Part shown: positions 34,839 to 42,919 of the stretch, piece by piece
Numbering within the stretch: position 1 is the stretch's first letter
Layout: the number at the start of each line of letters is the position of its first letter
Assembly (NCBI GenBank): GCA_017449285.1
Contig: JAFSJX010000098.1
Span: 110,987 to 174,986, forward strand
Reading direction: 5' to 3'
Length of the DNA: 64,000 bases
From: Treponema sp.
GTDB taxonomy: Bacteria; Spirochaetota; Spirochaetia; Treponematales; Treponemataceae
Translations under genes and position numbers: made by a program
The notes under the pieces: model-generated
Databases searched by the model: none
Told to the model about the DNA's origin: nothing
Seen by the model: only the letters and a program-made list of their open reading frames with translations

Positions 34839-36283
34839 TGAGCATAGTCACTTTTGTTAGAATAATTTGTATTATTCTTTCGATAATCGGTATTTCATTT
34901 GTCTTTCCGATTACCACGGCTTTGGTTTGTGGTGAATATCAAGTGCTTTTTGCATTTGTACTTCCGCTGGTAGTTTCGATTGCGCTGGGAATATTCGGAT
35001 TCTTTTTTGGTAGAAAAAAACAGATTCAAATTTCAACGCGGAGTGTGTTTCTTCTAGTGTCGCTCGTATGGATTATGATTAGTTTGTACGGCGCAATTCC
35101 TCTGGTGCTGAGTGGCTATATTCCGAGCGTAACAAATGCCGTGTTTGAGAGCGTGAGCGGATTTTCGACCACGGGAGCGACCATTTTGAATTCGGTGGAG
35201 CATTTGCCACGCAGCATCAATTTGTGGCGATGTGAAATGCATTGGTTAGGTGGCATGGGAATTATTGCGCTGACAGTAGCCCTGCTCCCTTTGCTTGGTG
35301 TGGGCGGATTTCAATTGATTAAGGCGGAATCTACGGGCGTGGAAAAAGGAAAAATCACACCAAAAATGGCGAATACGGCAAAAACACTATGGGGATTGTA
35401 TATAGGTTTTACCGTAGTGATGGGTATTTTGCTCAGGATTTTTGGCATGGATACAATCGATTCGATTACCTATGCTTTTTCTACACTGGGAACAGGCGGT
35501 TTTGCCAGCAGAAACAACAGCATCGCCTCGTACAATTCCGCTTCGATTGAAATCATCTGCACGATTTTTATGTTTTTGGCAGGAATCAACTTTAGCCTGT
35601 ATTTTTATGTGCTTACGCGGAAAACAAGCGAAGTCAAAAAAAATACGGAATTCAAGGCGTATCTTATCATTTTCGGGCTTGCGGTGGTGTGCATTACGCT
35701 TGCGCTGATTCCCTATTACGGTACGATTACAAAATCATTACGCTACGCCGCGTTCCAAGTGGGCGCAATTATGACCACCAGCGGCTATTCTACAGCGGAT
35801 TATACGCTTTGGCCGTCTAGCGCACAATTCTTTATTTTCCTGCTCTTTTTTATGGGAGGCTGCGCTGGTTCTACCTCGGGCGGATTTAAGGTTGTGCGCT
35901 GGGTTGTGCTTGCAAAACAGGCTCACAACGAAATGCTTCGTATGCTTCATCCGCATGGTGTTTTTACAGTCCGCTTGAATGATAAGCCAGGGCGCAAGGA
36001 TTTGGTTTTTAATGTGGCGGCTTTTACGTTTGTGTATTTTGCGCTTACTTTTGTTACAACGCTTATCGGCTCGCTACACGGACTGGATATTCTGACCGCA
36101 TTTACGGCTTCCCTTTCGATGGTAGGCAATGTTGGTCCTGCGTTTGGTGCGCTTGGTCCTTCGGCAAACTGTGGCTGGCTTGCCCCTTCGCTCAAATGGT
36201 GGTACTGCTTTGCGATGATTGCAGGTCGTTTGGAGTTGTACAATCTGATTATTTTCTTTTTGCCAGATTACTGGAAGAAATAA
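34838..36283 (+). CDS. trkH: Trk potassium uptake channel protein TrkH
   Basis: 481 residues, four M1-P-M2-like repeats; selectivity loops are visible as SGFSTTGATIL, STLGTGGFASRNNS, TTSGYSTADY and MVGNVGPAFG. Forms the inner-membrane K+ pore regulated by TrkA, encoded directly upstream with overlapping stop and start. Confidence 0.93.
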   Translation: MSIVTFVRIICIILSIIGISFVFPITTALVCGEYQVLFAFVLPLVVSIALGIFGFFFGRKKQIQISTRSVFLLVSLVWIMISLYGAIPLVLSGYIPSVTNAVFESVSGFSTTGATILNSVEHLPRSINLWRCEMHWLGGMGIIALTVALLPLLGVGGFQLIKAESTGVEKGKITPKMANTAKTLWGLYIGFTVVMGILLRIFGMDTIDSITYAFSTLGTGGFASRNNSIASYNSASIEIICTIFMFLAGINFSLYFYVLTRKTSEVKKNTEFKAYLIIFGLAVVCITLALIPYYGTITKSLRYAAFQVGAIMTTSGYSTADYTLWPSSAQFFIFLLFFMGGCAGSTSGGFKVVRWVVLAKQAHNEMLRMLHPHGVFTVRLNDKPGRKDLVFNVAAFTFVYFALTFVTTLIGSLHGLDILTAFTASLSMVGNVGPAFGALGPSANCGWLAPSLKWWYCFAMIAGRLELYNLIIFFLPDYWKK

Positions 36284-36332
36284 GAGAAAAGTAACAGCGT
36301 TTCCGAATAAGTTTAATATCTCTGGCGAAAAT

Positions 36333-37604
36333 TTACCGCAGTTCTTCCAAGACGAATTTCCACGCAGGAATGACGCGGATTTGCGTTTCTCCGTCGGTAA
36401 TCGTGGTTTCTTCGTTGTATGTTACAATGCATAGGTCTTTGCAGTCAAAGCGGGCAGACAGTTTTTTGAGGGCTTTAATCTCCCGCTTTTTCGTCTCTTC
36501 ATCGGCAAGGGAATAGCACACTTGCAGGGCGCGGTTCGGTTTGGGAATGTAGAAATCCACCTCAATCGTATCGTGGTAAAAAAACACCGCGTCCTCTCGT
36601 CCGTACTTACGCAAAAGCACATCGGCGACAAGGTTTTCCAAAAGGCTTGTTTCTCCGTCAGCCAGAAAAATGTTGAGCAGCCCATTGTCTGTAAAGTAAT
36701 ATTTGGGATTTGATTCTTTTTCCGCAATTTTTGCCGCATAGTTTTGCAGACGGAGCAACAGCCAACTTTCTTCGGCATACTTTACATAATTGATGACCGT
36801 ACTTACGCCGATTTTTATGCCTATGTTCGCAAGGATGTTTGCAATGCGGTTGTAAGAAATGGGCTGCTTTACGCTTTCTGCAATCTTTTTAATCATAATG
36901 CGAAGCGAATAATTGTTCGTAATGCCATAGCGTCCGCAGATGTCGCCCAAGTAGATTTTTTGGAACAGACCCGTCAGATAATCGCGCTTGTTTACCATTA
37001 AGAGACTTTCTGGAAAACCACCAAAGTAAAAATACTCGCCAAAGTGGTTCAAAAGTTCGCCTTTTTGCATTGTAGAAAGCGCGTTCAACTGGTTTGCGCG
37101 GATATTATTAGCTTGCAAAAATTCTTCAAACGAATACGGGTACACGTCTTTTATCAGAAACCGTCCGCCAAGCGTCGTTGCCACATCGCCAGAAAGCATT
37201 TTTGCGTTGCTGCCCGTAATGTATACCCGCCGTTTTGAATCCGCCATACGCCGCGCAAATTTTTCCCAGCCAGGAATATTTTGTATCTCGTCCAAAAAAA
37301 GAATAGGCTCGCAGTTGTACAATTCGTAATGCAATTCCAAAAGAGTGTTCAAATCTTCCACCATCATTTCGGAAAGGCGTTCGTCCTCAAAATTGACGTA
37401 CAGAATTTCGTCCCATGAATGTCCCTGCACAATCAGTTCATGCATGCGCTGATACATCAGGTATGACTTTCCTGCCCGCCGAATGCCCACAAAAACGTAG
37501 TTTCCGAATTCCTCAAAGGCAAAACTGCGTTCCGCAAAAGAGATTTTTTGAGCGAGTTGTTTTGCGTCAGCCATAGCCACAATAATCTTGTTTTTATCCT
37601 GCAT
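36333..37604 (-). CDS. AAA_14 ATPase with DUF4143 domain (first copy)
   Basis: Walker A GIRRAGKSYL, Walker B ILFLDEIQNI, arginine-finger region RRVYITGSNAKML, then a C-terminal DUF4143 part with the nuclease-like segment AVFFYHDTIEVDFYIPKPNRALQVCYS. 423 aa. The family's role is unclear; members are common in anaerobe genomes, often many per genome. Its start codon and promoter lie inside an array of phased palindromes, suggesting strict regulation. A second family member lies at 61036. Confidence 0.85.
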   Translation of the reverse strand: MQDKNKIIVAMADAKQLAQKISFAERSFAFEEFGNYVFVGIRRAGKSYLMYQRMHELIVQGHSWDEILYVNFEDERLSEMMVEDLNTLLELHYELYNCEPILFLDEIQNIPGWEKFARRMADSKRRVYITGSNAKMLSGDVATTLGGRFLIKDVYPYSFEEFLQANNIRANQLNALSTMQKGELLNHFGEYFYFGGFPESLLMVNKRDYLTGLFQKIYLGDICGRYGITNNYSLRIMIKKIAESVKQPISYNRIANILANIGIKIGVSTVINYVKYAEESWLLLRLQNYAAKIAEKESNPKYYFTDNGLLNIFLADGETSLLENLVADVLLRKYGREDAVFFYHDTIEVDFYIPKPNRALQVCYSLADEETKKREIKALKKLSARFDCKDLCIVTYNEETTITDGETQIRVIPAWKFVLEELR

Positions 37605-37711
37605 ATAAGATAATTATAGGGCATTTTTATCTTGTAAGCAAGATAATTTTATATTATTTTTATCTTATATATAAGACAAAATGATGTAGTTTTATCCTAT
37701 GTATAAGATAA
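37594..37711. promoter_or_regulatory. array of four 20-bp palindromes, 33-bp pitch
   Basis: Sites at 37594-37613, 37627-37646, 37660-37679 and 37692-37711, all fitting TTATCYTnnnnnAnAAGAYAA; the second is TTATCTTGTAAGCAAGATAA. Starts are 33, 33 and 32 bp apart, three helical turns, so all face one side of the DNA. The minus-strand promoter TTGCTT (37636-37641), 17 bp, TATAAT (37613-37618) is embedded and the ATPase ATG (37602-37604) lies in the first site. Likely cooperative repressor operators. Confidence 0.75.
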
Positions 37712-37749
37712 AATCGACTATTCTTGTTCTGCTTTGTTTTTTTCCACCC

Positions 37750-37778
37750 TTTAACAAATCCACAATCTTCGCTATACT
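37750..37778 (+). promoter_or_regulatory. leaderless promoter of ettA
   Basis: TTTAAC (37750-37755), 17 bp, TATACT (37773-37778), 7 nt, ATG at 37786. Confidence 0.45.
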
Positions 37779-37785
37779 GTTTTTC

Positions 37786-39549
37786 ATGGCAAAGACATTC
37801 GACGATAAGAAAATCATTTATACGATGGATCGCGTTTCGCGCGCGTATGGAACGAAAGTTGTTTTAAAAGATATTTCCATTTCCTATTACTATGGCGCAA
37901 AAATTGGCGTGATTGGCGAGAACGGCGCGGGAAAGTCTTCGCTCTTCAAGATTTTCGCGGGAATCGACAGGGACTACACGGGAGAAACGAAACTGCTCCC
38001 GGGCTACAGTATGGGCTATCTGGAGCAGGAGCCGTACCTTGAGCCAGGAAAAACCGTTCTGGAAATCGTCAAGGAAGGCGTTAAGCCGATTACGGATTTG
38101 CTGGAAGAATTTGACAAGGTGAACGAAGCCTTTGGCGACCCCGACGCAGACTTTGACAAACTGTGTGCGCGCCAGGCAGACTTGCAGGAAAAACTGGATG
38201 CGGCGGATGCATGGAATCTGGACGCAAATCTGGAACTGGCAATGGACGCACTGCGCTGTCCGCCCGCCGACCAGGTGGTAGACGTGCTTTCTGGTGGTGA
38301 ACGCCGCCGTGTTGCATTGTGCCGCCTGCTTTTGCAGAAGCCCGACATCCTGCTTCTTGACGAACCGACCAACCATTTGGACGCAGAGACGGTGGCTTGG
38401 CTGGAGCGGCACTTGCAGAACTATGCGGGAACGATTATCGCGATTACGCACGACCGCTACTTTTTGGACAATGTTGCGGGCTGGATTCTGGAAATGGACA
38501 GGGGCGAAGGCTATCCGTTTAAGGGAAACTACAGCGCATGGCTTGAGGCAAAGGAAAAACGCCTTGCCCTCGAAGAAAAACAGGCTTCCGTGCGCCGCCG
38601 TGAAATGCAGGAAGAATTGGAATGGATTCATGCGGGGGCAAAAGGCAGACAGGCAAAGCACAAGGAGCATATTACCAAGTACGAAGCCCTGCTGGCGGAA
38701 GAATCAAAGCGCGTGCAGCTCAAGGACAGTCAGATTTCCATTCCCGCAGGTCCGCGCCTTGGCAATGTGGTTATTGATGCGGAAAAACTCACCAAATCAT
38801 TTGACGACCGCGTGCTGTTTGAAAATCTTGACTTCCATGTGCCAGCGGGTGCCGTCGTGGGCATTGTCGGGCCGAACGGTGCGGGTAAGACAACGCTTTT
38901 CAAGATGATTGCGACGGCGGCAGGTCAGCAGGTGGAAATGCCCGATGGCAGCATGGGAAGCGAAAAGCCTGACAGCGGAAACATTAAGGTGGGCGAGACG
39001 GTCAAACTGGTGTACGTAGACCAGATGCGCAGCAGACTTGACCCCAACAAGACTATTTACGAAACTTTGTCTGGTGGCAGCGATTTAATCAAGTTGGGTG
39101 CGGTGGATGAAAAAGGTCGCCCGGTAAACGGTGCAATCCGCGAAATCAACGCCCATGCCTACTGCTCTTGGTTCAATTTCAGTTCCGCCGAACAGAACAA
39201 AAAAATCAGCGTCCTCTCTGGTGGCGAAAAGAACCGCCTGAACATGGGCATGATGTTCAAGGAAGCGGGCAACGTGCTATTGCTCGACGAACCGACAAAC
39301 GATTTGGACATCACCACAACGCGTTCGCTGGAAGAGGCAATCAATGCGTTCGCAGGCGTTGTGCTTGTCATCAGCCACGACCGTTACTTCCTTGACCGTA
39401 TTTGTACGCACATCCTCGCCTTTGAAAACAACAGCGAAGTGCATTTTGTGGAAGGCAGTTGGAGCGACTACGTGGAATGGCGCAAGAGTGTACTGGGCAT
39501 TACGGACGACATTCCCCATAAGACGGTGTACAGAAAAATCACGCGCTAA
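37786..39549 (+). CDS. ettA: ABC-F translation factor EttA
   Basis: Soluble twin-ATPase that binds the ribosomal E site and gates elongation by energy state. Two Walker A loops (GENGAGKSS, GPNGAGKTT), two signatures (LSGGERRR, LSGGEKNR), two Walker B regions (LLLDEPTNHLD, LLLDEPTNDLD), with the arm and linker rich in Arg/Glu between. The frame is open to 37699 within the palindrome array, but MAKTFDDKK at 37786 is the usual EttA beginning. Confidence 0.92.
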   Translation: MAKTFDDKKIIYTMDRVSRAYGTKVVLKDISISYYYGAKIGVIGENGAGKSSLFKIFAGIDRDYTGETKLLPGYSMGYLEQEPYLEPGKTVLEIVKEGVKPITDLLEEFDKVNEAFGDPDADFDKLCARQADLQEKLDAADAWNLDANLELAMDALRCPPADQVVDVLSGGERRRVALCRLLLQKPDILLLDEPTNHLDAETVAWLERHLQNYAGTIIAITHDRYFLDNVAGWILEMDRGEGYPFKGNYSAWLEAKEKRLALEEKQASVRRREMQEELEWIHAGAKGRQAKHKEHITKYEALLAEESKRVQLKDSQISIPAGPRLGNVVIDAEKLTKSFDDRVLFENLDFHVPAGAVVGIVGPNGAGKTTLFKMIATAAGQQVEMPDGSMGSEKPDSGNIKVGETVKLVYVDQMRSRLDPNKTIYETLSGGSDLIKLGAVDEKGRPVNGAIREINAHAYCSWFNFSSAEQNKKISVLSGGEKNRLNMGMMFKEAGNVLLLDEPTNDLDITTTRSLEEAINAFAGVVLVISHDRYFLDRICTHILAFENNSEVHFVEGSWSDYVEWRKSVLGITDDIPHKTVYRKITR

Positions 39550-39657
39550 TTCTGCAAGATGACTGATATATCGAATTTTTTCTCATTTTAGGGTGGTAAA
39601 AGTGACCATTTTGCGTTATAGTAATACTAGGAAATTATTTATATCGAGGTATATAGT

Positions 39658-41658
39658 ATGAAAAAACTCTTATTTGCACTAGCGGCTTTAAGCCTTTTTG
39701 CAATAATCGGCTGTTCAAATGACGATTCTTCTGGCTCTCAACCTGAACAGAATACCAGTGAAAAAACTGAAGACCAGGTTACTGGAGTTGTAACGCTAAA
39801 GATTCAGGAAAATGGAACGGGGTTTGTAAGTTCAACAGGCGTTGTAAAAACTGAATTTGCAGGTTGGACAGGGGGGGGGTATCTTGATGGTCTTGTAGAC
39901 GGTGGCAATGTTGTATACACTGTTTCTGCAAAAGAGGCTATTACAGATGCAAAAATTGCTATTCATTATTTAGCTACGGAAACCTCTGGTCGTGACCGAG
40001 CGGCATTGGTTTCTGTAAACGGAAAGGTCATCAATGCAGACAGTCCGCTTGCGATGACGACTGACCATAAGGTAAAAAAAGATAAGTCTTCGGCAAGTGA
40101 CTATAAAGACACTGTGTATCTTGAAAATGTTTCGCTCAAAAAAGGTTCAAATTCTATTATTCTTACAGGCGCGCCCGCTGGAACATATACGGTTGCGGGG
40201 GGGGGTACATTAACAATTACAGAGGGTCAAGCGGGTTATCTAAATTATATTGATTATCTTATCGTAGTCGGCAAAGGAATTGACTACGGAACTGACACCA
40301 CAAAGTATGTTACGCTCTCTTATGCGTCAGAAAATACGACGGCGGGTTCTGTTACGAGTGAAACCCCAACTGGTTCTGTAGCCGAACAGACTTCTGTAAA
40401 ACTCAGCGCAACGGCAAACACAGGCTGGCAGTTCGAGTGCTGGTCAAATGGTAAAACTGAAAATCCATACACGTTTACAATTACAGACAACACATACATT
40501 TTTGCGCACTTTATTCCGACTGGCGCAACTATACCGACAGGTCTTGTTGGCTATGCTACGCTAACTGCTGACAATAAAGACGCAAAATATACGATTACTG
40601 GCGGTGCGGGGGCAAGCGCGGCAAACACGGTTACAATTTCAAGTTATGCTGAATTGGTTGCAAAAAAGGATTTGCTTTCTTCTGACGAGCCAAAAATCAT
40701 CACTATCAGCGGAACAATTTCTACGGCACAGAACGAAAATCCGCTTTTGAGTGAAAAATACACGATTGGTTCAAATTCAACCGTTTACGGCGACACTGCG
40801 AACCAAGGTCGCTTGCGCAATATTGAATTTATCGTAGAGGGCGAAAACGTCATTATCCGCAATATGATGTTCGGCGAAGTGATTAGTTGGGATGGCGCAA
40901 AAATTGATGACGCAACAGTAAAGAGTGGCGCAGATGACGCATTTAGTCTGAACGGTGCAACACATGTGTGGGTTGACCACTGTGAATTCCAGTCTCACTT
41001 GACACCGCAGGATTTGAACGGAAACGAAATTACATCATCTAATCCGTATTACGCAACTGATACATCAGAAGATGGTATAAAAAAATGGCAGAAAGATTTC
41101 TATGATGGTTTGCTTGACATCAAGAACGGCTCAACATGGATTACGATTTCTAACTGCTACTTCCATGACCATTGGAAGGCTTGTCTTTGTGCTTCTGGAG
41201 ATGCTGCGCCAAACAAAAACACCACAACTGGCGCAACAGACACAGACATGAGAATTACGTTCTACAACAACTACTGGAAAGATATTAACGCTCGGCAGCC
41301 GATGTTGCGTTGGGGCAAGGCTCATATCTTTAACAGTTATTTCTATTCAGAGGCAACTGATATGAATGGAGAATCTACTGGCATCAACTGTCGTGCAGGA
41401 AGCGAGTTCTATATTGACCATAACACGTTCCAAAATATCAAGACACCTATCGGTTACTACAACGATACAAGTGCAAGCAATACTGGCTATTGGAGAAACG
41501 TGGAGAATGAATTCCCCAATTGTACTAATCCGGTTGACACATCTCTGACAGGATATGTTCCGCCGTACACATGGAATCCAAAAACTGCAAAAGAAACTGT
41601 AGAGTATGTAAAGGAAAATGCTGGTGTAGGAAAACTGGCTGCCACTGATTTACAGTAA
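39658..41658 (+). CDS. Pectate lyase family 1 lipoprotein with CBM-like module and two G9 tracts
   Basis: Signal peptide with lipobox AIIGC; a CBM6/35-like beta module (about 45-220), a bacterial-repeat module (GWQFECWSNGKTENPYTFTI, about 230-290), and a C-terminal parallel beta-helix pectate lyase with THVWVDHCEF, DGLLDIKNGSTWITISNCYF and NARQPMLRWGKAH, the last containing the likely catalytic arginine. Cleaves pectin by beta-elimination at the cell surface. Poly-G tracts of nine at 39871-39879 and 40197-40205 lie in the CBM-like part and would frameshift the gene if they slipped. Confidence 0.85.
   Translation: MKKLLFALAALSLFAIIGCSNDDSSGSQPEQNTSEKTEDQVTGVVTLKIQENGTGFVSSTGVVKTEFAGWTGGGYLDGLVDGGNVVYTVSAKEAITDAKIAIHYLATETSGRDRAALVSVNGKVINADSPLAMTTDHKVKKDKSSASDYKDTVYLENVSLKKGSNSIILTGAPAGTYTVAGGGTLTITEGQAGYLNYIDYLIVVGKGIDYGTDTTKYVTLSYASENTTAGSVTSETPTGSVAEQTSVKLSATANTGWQFECWSNGKTENPYTFTITDNTYIFAHFIPTGATIPTGLVGYATLTADNKDAKYTITGGAGASAANTVTISSYAELVAKKDLLSSDEPKIITISGTISTAQNENPLLSEKYTIGSNSTVYGDTANQGRLRNIEFIVEGENVIIRNMMFGEVISWDGAKIDDATVKSGADDAFSLNGATHVWVDHCEFQSHLTPQDLNGNEITSSNPYYATDTSEDGIKKWQKDFYDGLLDIKNGSTWITISNCYFHDHWKACLCASGDAAPNKNTTTGATDTDMRITFYNNYWKDINARQPMLRWGKAHIFNSYFYSEATDMNGESTGINCRAGSEFYIDHNTFQNIKTPIGYYNDTSASNTGYWRNVENEFPNCTNPVDTSLTGYVPPYTWNPKTAKETVEYVKENAGVGKLAATDLQ
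39871..39879 (+). repeat. G9 homopolymer in coding sequence
   Basis: Encodes three glycines in TGGGY of the pectate lyase lipoprotein, currently in frame. Confidence 0.85.
40197..40205 (+). repeat. G9 homopolymer in coding sequence
   Basis: Encodes VAGGGT in the same lipoprotein, currently in frame. Confidence 0.85.
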
Positions 41659-41670
41659 GTATTCATAAGC

Positions 41671-41718
41671 AAAAAAAGGGCTGTCCAATAAGAACTTTTT
41701 GGCAGCCCCTATTTTTTT
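41671..41718. terminator. bidirectional terminator
   Basis: GGGCTGTCC (41678-41686) pairs with GGCAGCCC (41701-41708) with one bulge; A-run on the left and T-run on the right serve both converging genes, pectate lyase and tctC. Confidence 0.8.
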
Positions 41719-42691
41719 AGTCTACCAAGCCAATTGATTTCATTGTTTTGGCTACATCGTTGTAGTTTTGTTTAAGAAACGCAGCAAAATCTGTAGGACT
41801 TTGGTAGGCAAGCGCAAAATTCAGGCGGGCGGCGTTCTCCAAAAATTCAGGGTCATTTTCGGCTTTGGTGAAAGCGTCTACTAAAATGGTTTTAATTGCA
41901 GGATTCACTTTTTTGGGAAGAGCCAGCCCGCGCCATGTTGCGTATTCAATGTTGAAGCCTTGCTCTTTGAATGTTTTGATGTTCGGATATGATTTGGAAC
42001 GCTCGGCTGCCATAATACCGAGAACCTTTAGTTTGCCAGAATCAAGTTGAGATTTTACTTCGGTAAGGGAAACGGTAACGGCATCAATTTGTCCTGCAGT
42101 AACGGCGGCAACGGCTCCAGCTGCGCCCTCAAAAGAAATATGATTTACTTTGATGTTCGTTGAATCTGCGAGCAAGCCTGCCCCGATATGCCAAACAGAA
42201 CCAGGTGCAGAATTGCCAATGGAAACTGTTTCAGGATTGTTTTTGCAGTAGTCCACAAATTCTTGGACGCTGTTGTAGGGTGCATCCACTCTTACGGTAA
42301 GCGTTGCGGCATCAGAATTGACGCGGATAAGCGGGTCGTAATCAGCATAGGTAAAATTGACAAGTCCTTGTGTCGGCAATGAGTTTAATTCAAAGGTAAT
42401 CATTCCGAACGTATAGCCATCGGGTTTTGCGTCTTTGATTGCGGCATGACCAATTGCACCTGCGCCACCAGTTCTATTCTCTACGGTAATTTTTACACCA
42501 AGGTATTTTTCTGCCGTTTTGCAAAGAGCGCGTAAGATTGCATCAGTTCCTCCTCCTTCAGTCCACGGACAAATCGCCGTTAAACTATGTTGTGGAAAAT
42601 CAACTTGCTTTATGCGTCTATTTTTTTTACAAGAACTGAAGACACCTAGAACAAGTATTGTGCAAAACAGGATGGTAAAAATACGTCTCAT
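41717..42691 (-). CDS. Tripartite tricarboxylate transporter substrate-binding lipoprotein (TctC/Bug type)
   Basis: Lipobox FSSC gives a lipid anchor; then the TctC fold: LTAICPWTEGGGTDAILRAL, VENRTGGAGAIGHAAIKDAK, and late YATWRGLALPKKVNPA. Binds carboxylates for TctAB-type uptake, but no tctA or tctB lies here, so it is an orphan receptor. GGGAG precedes the ATG. Its promoter has a G9 tract in the spacer. Confidence 0.88.
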   Translation of the reverse strand: MRRIFTILFCTILVLGVFSSCKKNRRIKQVDFPQHSLTAICPWTEGGGTDAILRALCKTAEKYLGVKITVENRTGGAGAIGHAAIKDAKPDGYTFGMITFELNSLPTQGLVNFTYADYDPLIRVNSDAATLTVRVDAPYNSVQEFVDYCKNNPETVSIGNSAPGSVWHIGAGLLADSTNIKVNHISFEGAAGAVAAVTAGQIDAVTVSLTEVKSQLDSGKLKVLGIMAAERSKSYPNIKTFKEQGFNIEYATWRGLALPKKVNPAIKTILVDAFTKAENDPEFLENAARLNFALAYQSPTDFAAFLKQNYNDVAKTMKSIGLVD

Positions 42692-42715
42692 TTATTGACT
42701 CCCAATACGAGTTAT

Positions 42716-42744
42716 ATTTTACCCCCCCCCTTGACAAAAGTCAA
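42716..42744 (-). promoter_or_regulatory. tctC promoter with G9 tract in the spacer
   Basis: Minus strand: TTGACT (42739-42744), spacer of exactly 17 bp (42722-42738) of which nine are consecutive G, TAAAAT (42716-42721). Spacer length, and so promoter strength, would change with each slipped G. The -35 box also lies in an inverted repeat CCTTGAC-AAAA-GTCAAGG (42730-42747). Confidence 0.75.
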
Positions 42745-42919
42745 GGAGTTTTTATCACATTGGGTCAACTCGTAGCCTATATATACCCATTATAAATCTA
42801 TTGTTCAAATAAAGCAAAAATTTTTTTGTATTGCCGTGCTGACGTAGAAAGCGAAAGTAAATTCCCCCTTGCAAGCATTAAAAAAATCAGAAATAATAGA
42901 ACAAAATAGGAGAAAAAGT

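Noticed and set aside
37594..37711. CRISPR-like array of short repeats with regular spacers
   Set aside because: Repeats are 20-bp palindromes with 12-13-bp spacers, only four copies, no cas genes, and they overlap a promoter and start codon; operators fit better.
37864..38670. 268-residue minus-strand ORF
   Set aside because: Antisense shadow of ettA.
41717..42691. Complete tripartite tricarboxylate transporter operon
   Set aside because: Only the binding protein is present; neighbours are a pectate lyase and putP.
42730..42755. Hairpin CCTTGAC-AAAA-GTCAAGG plus T-run as a terminator
   Set aside because: It lies between two divergent genes, where no transcript ends, and overlaps the tctC -35 box; more likely regulatory.
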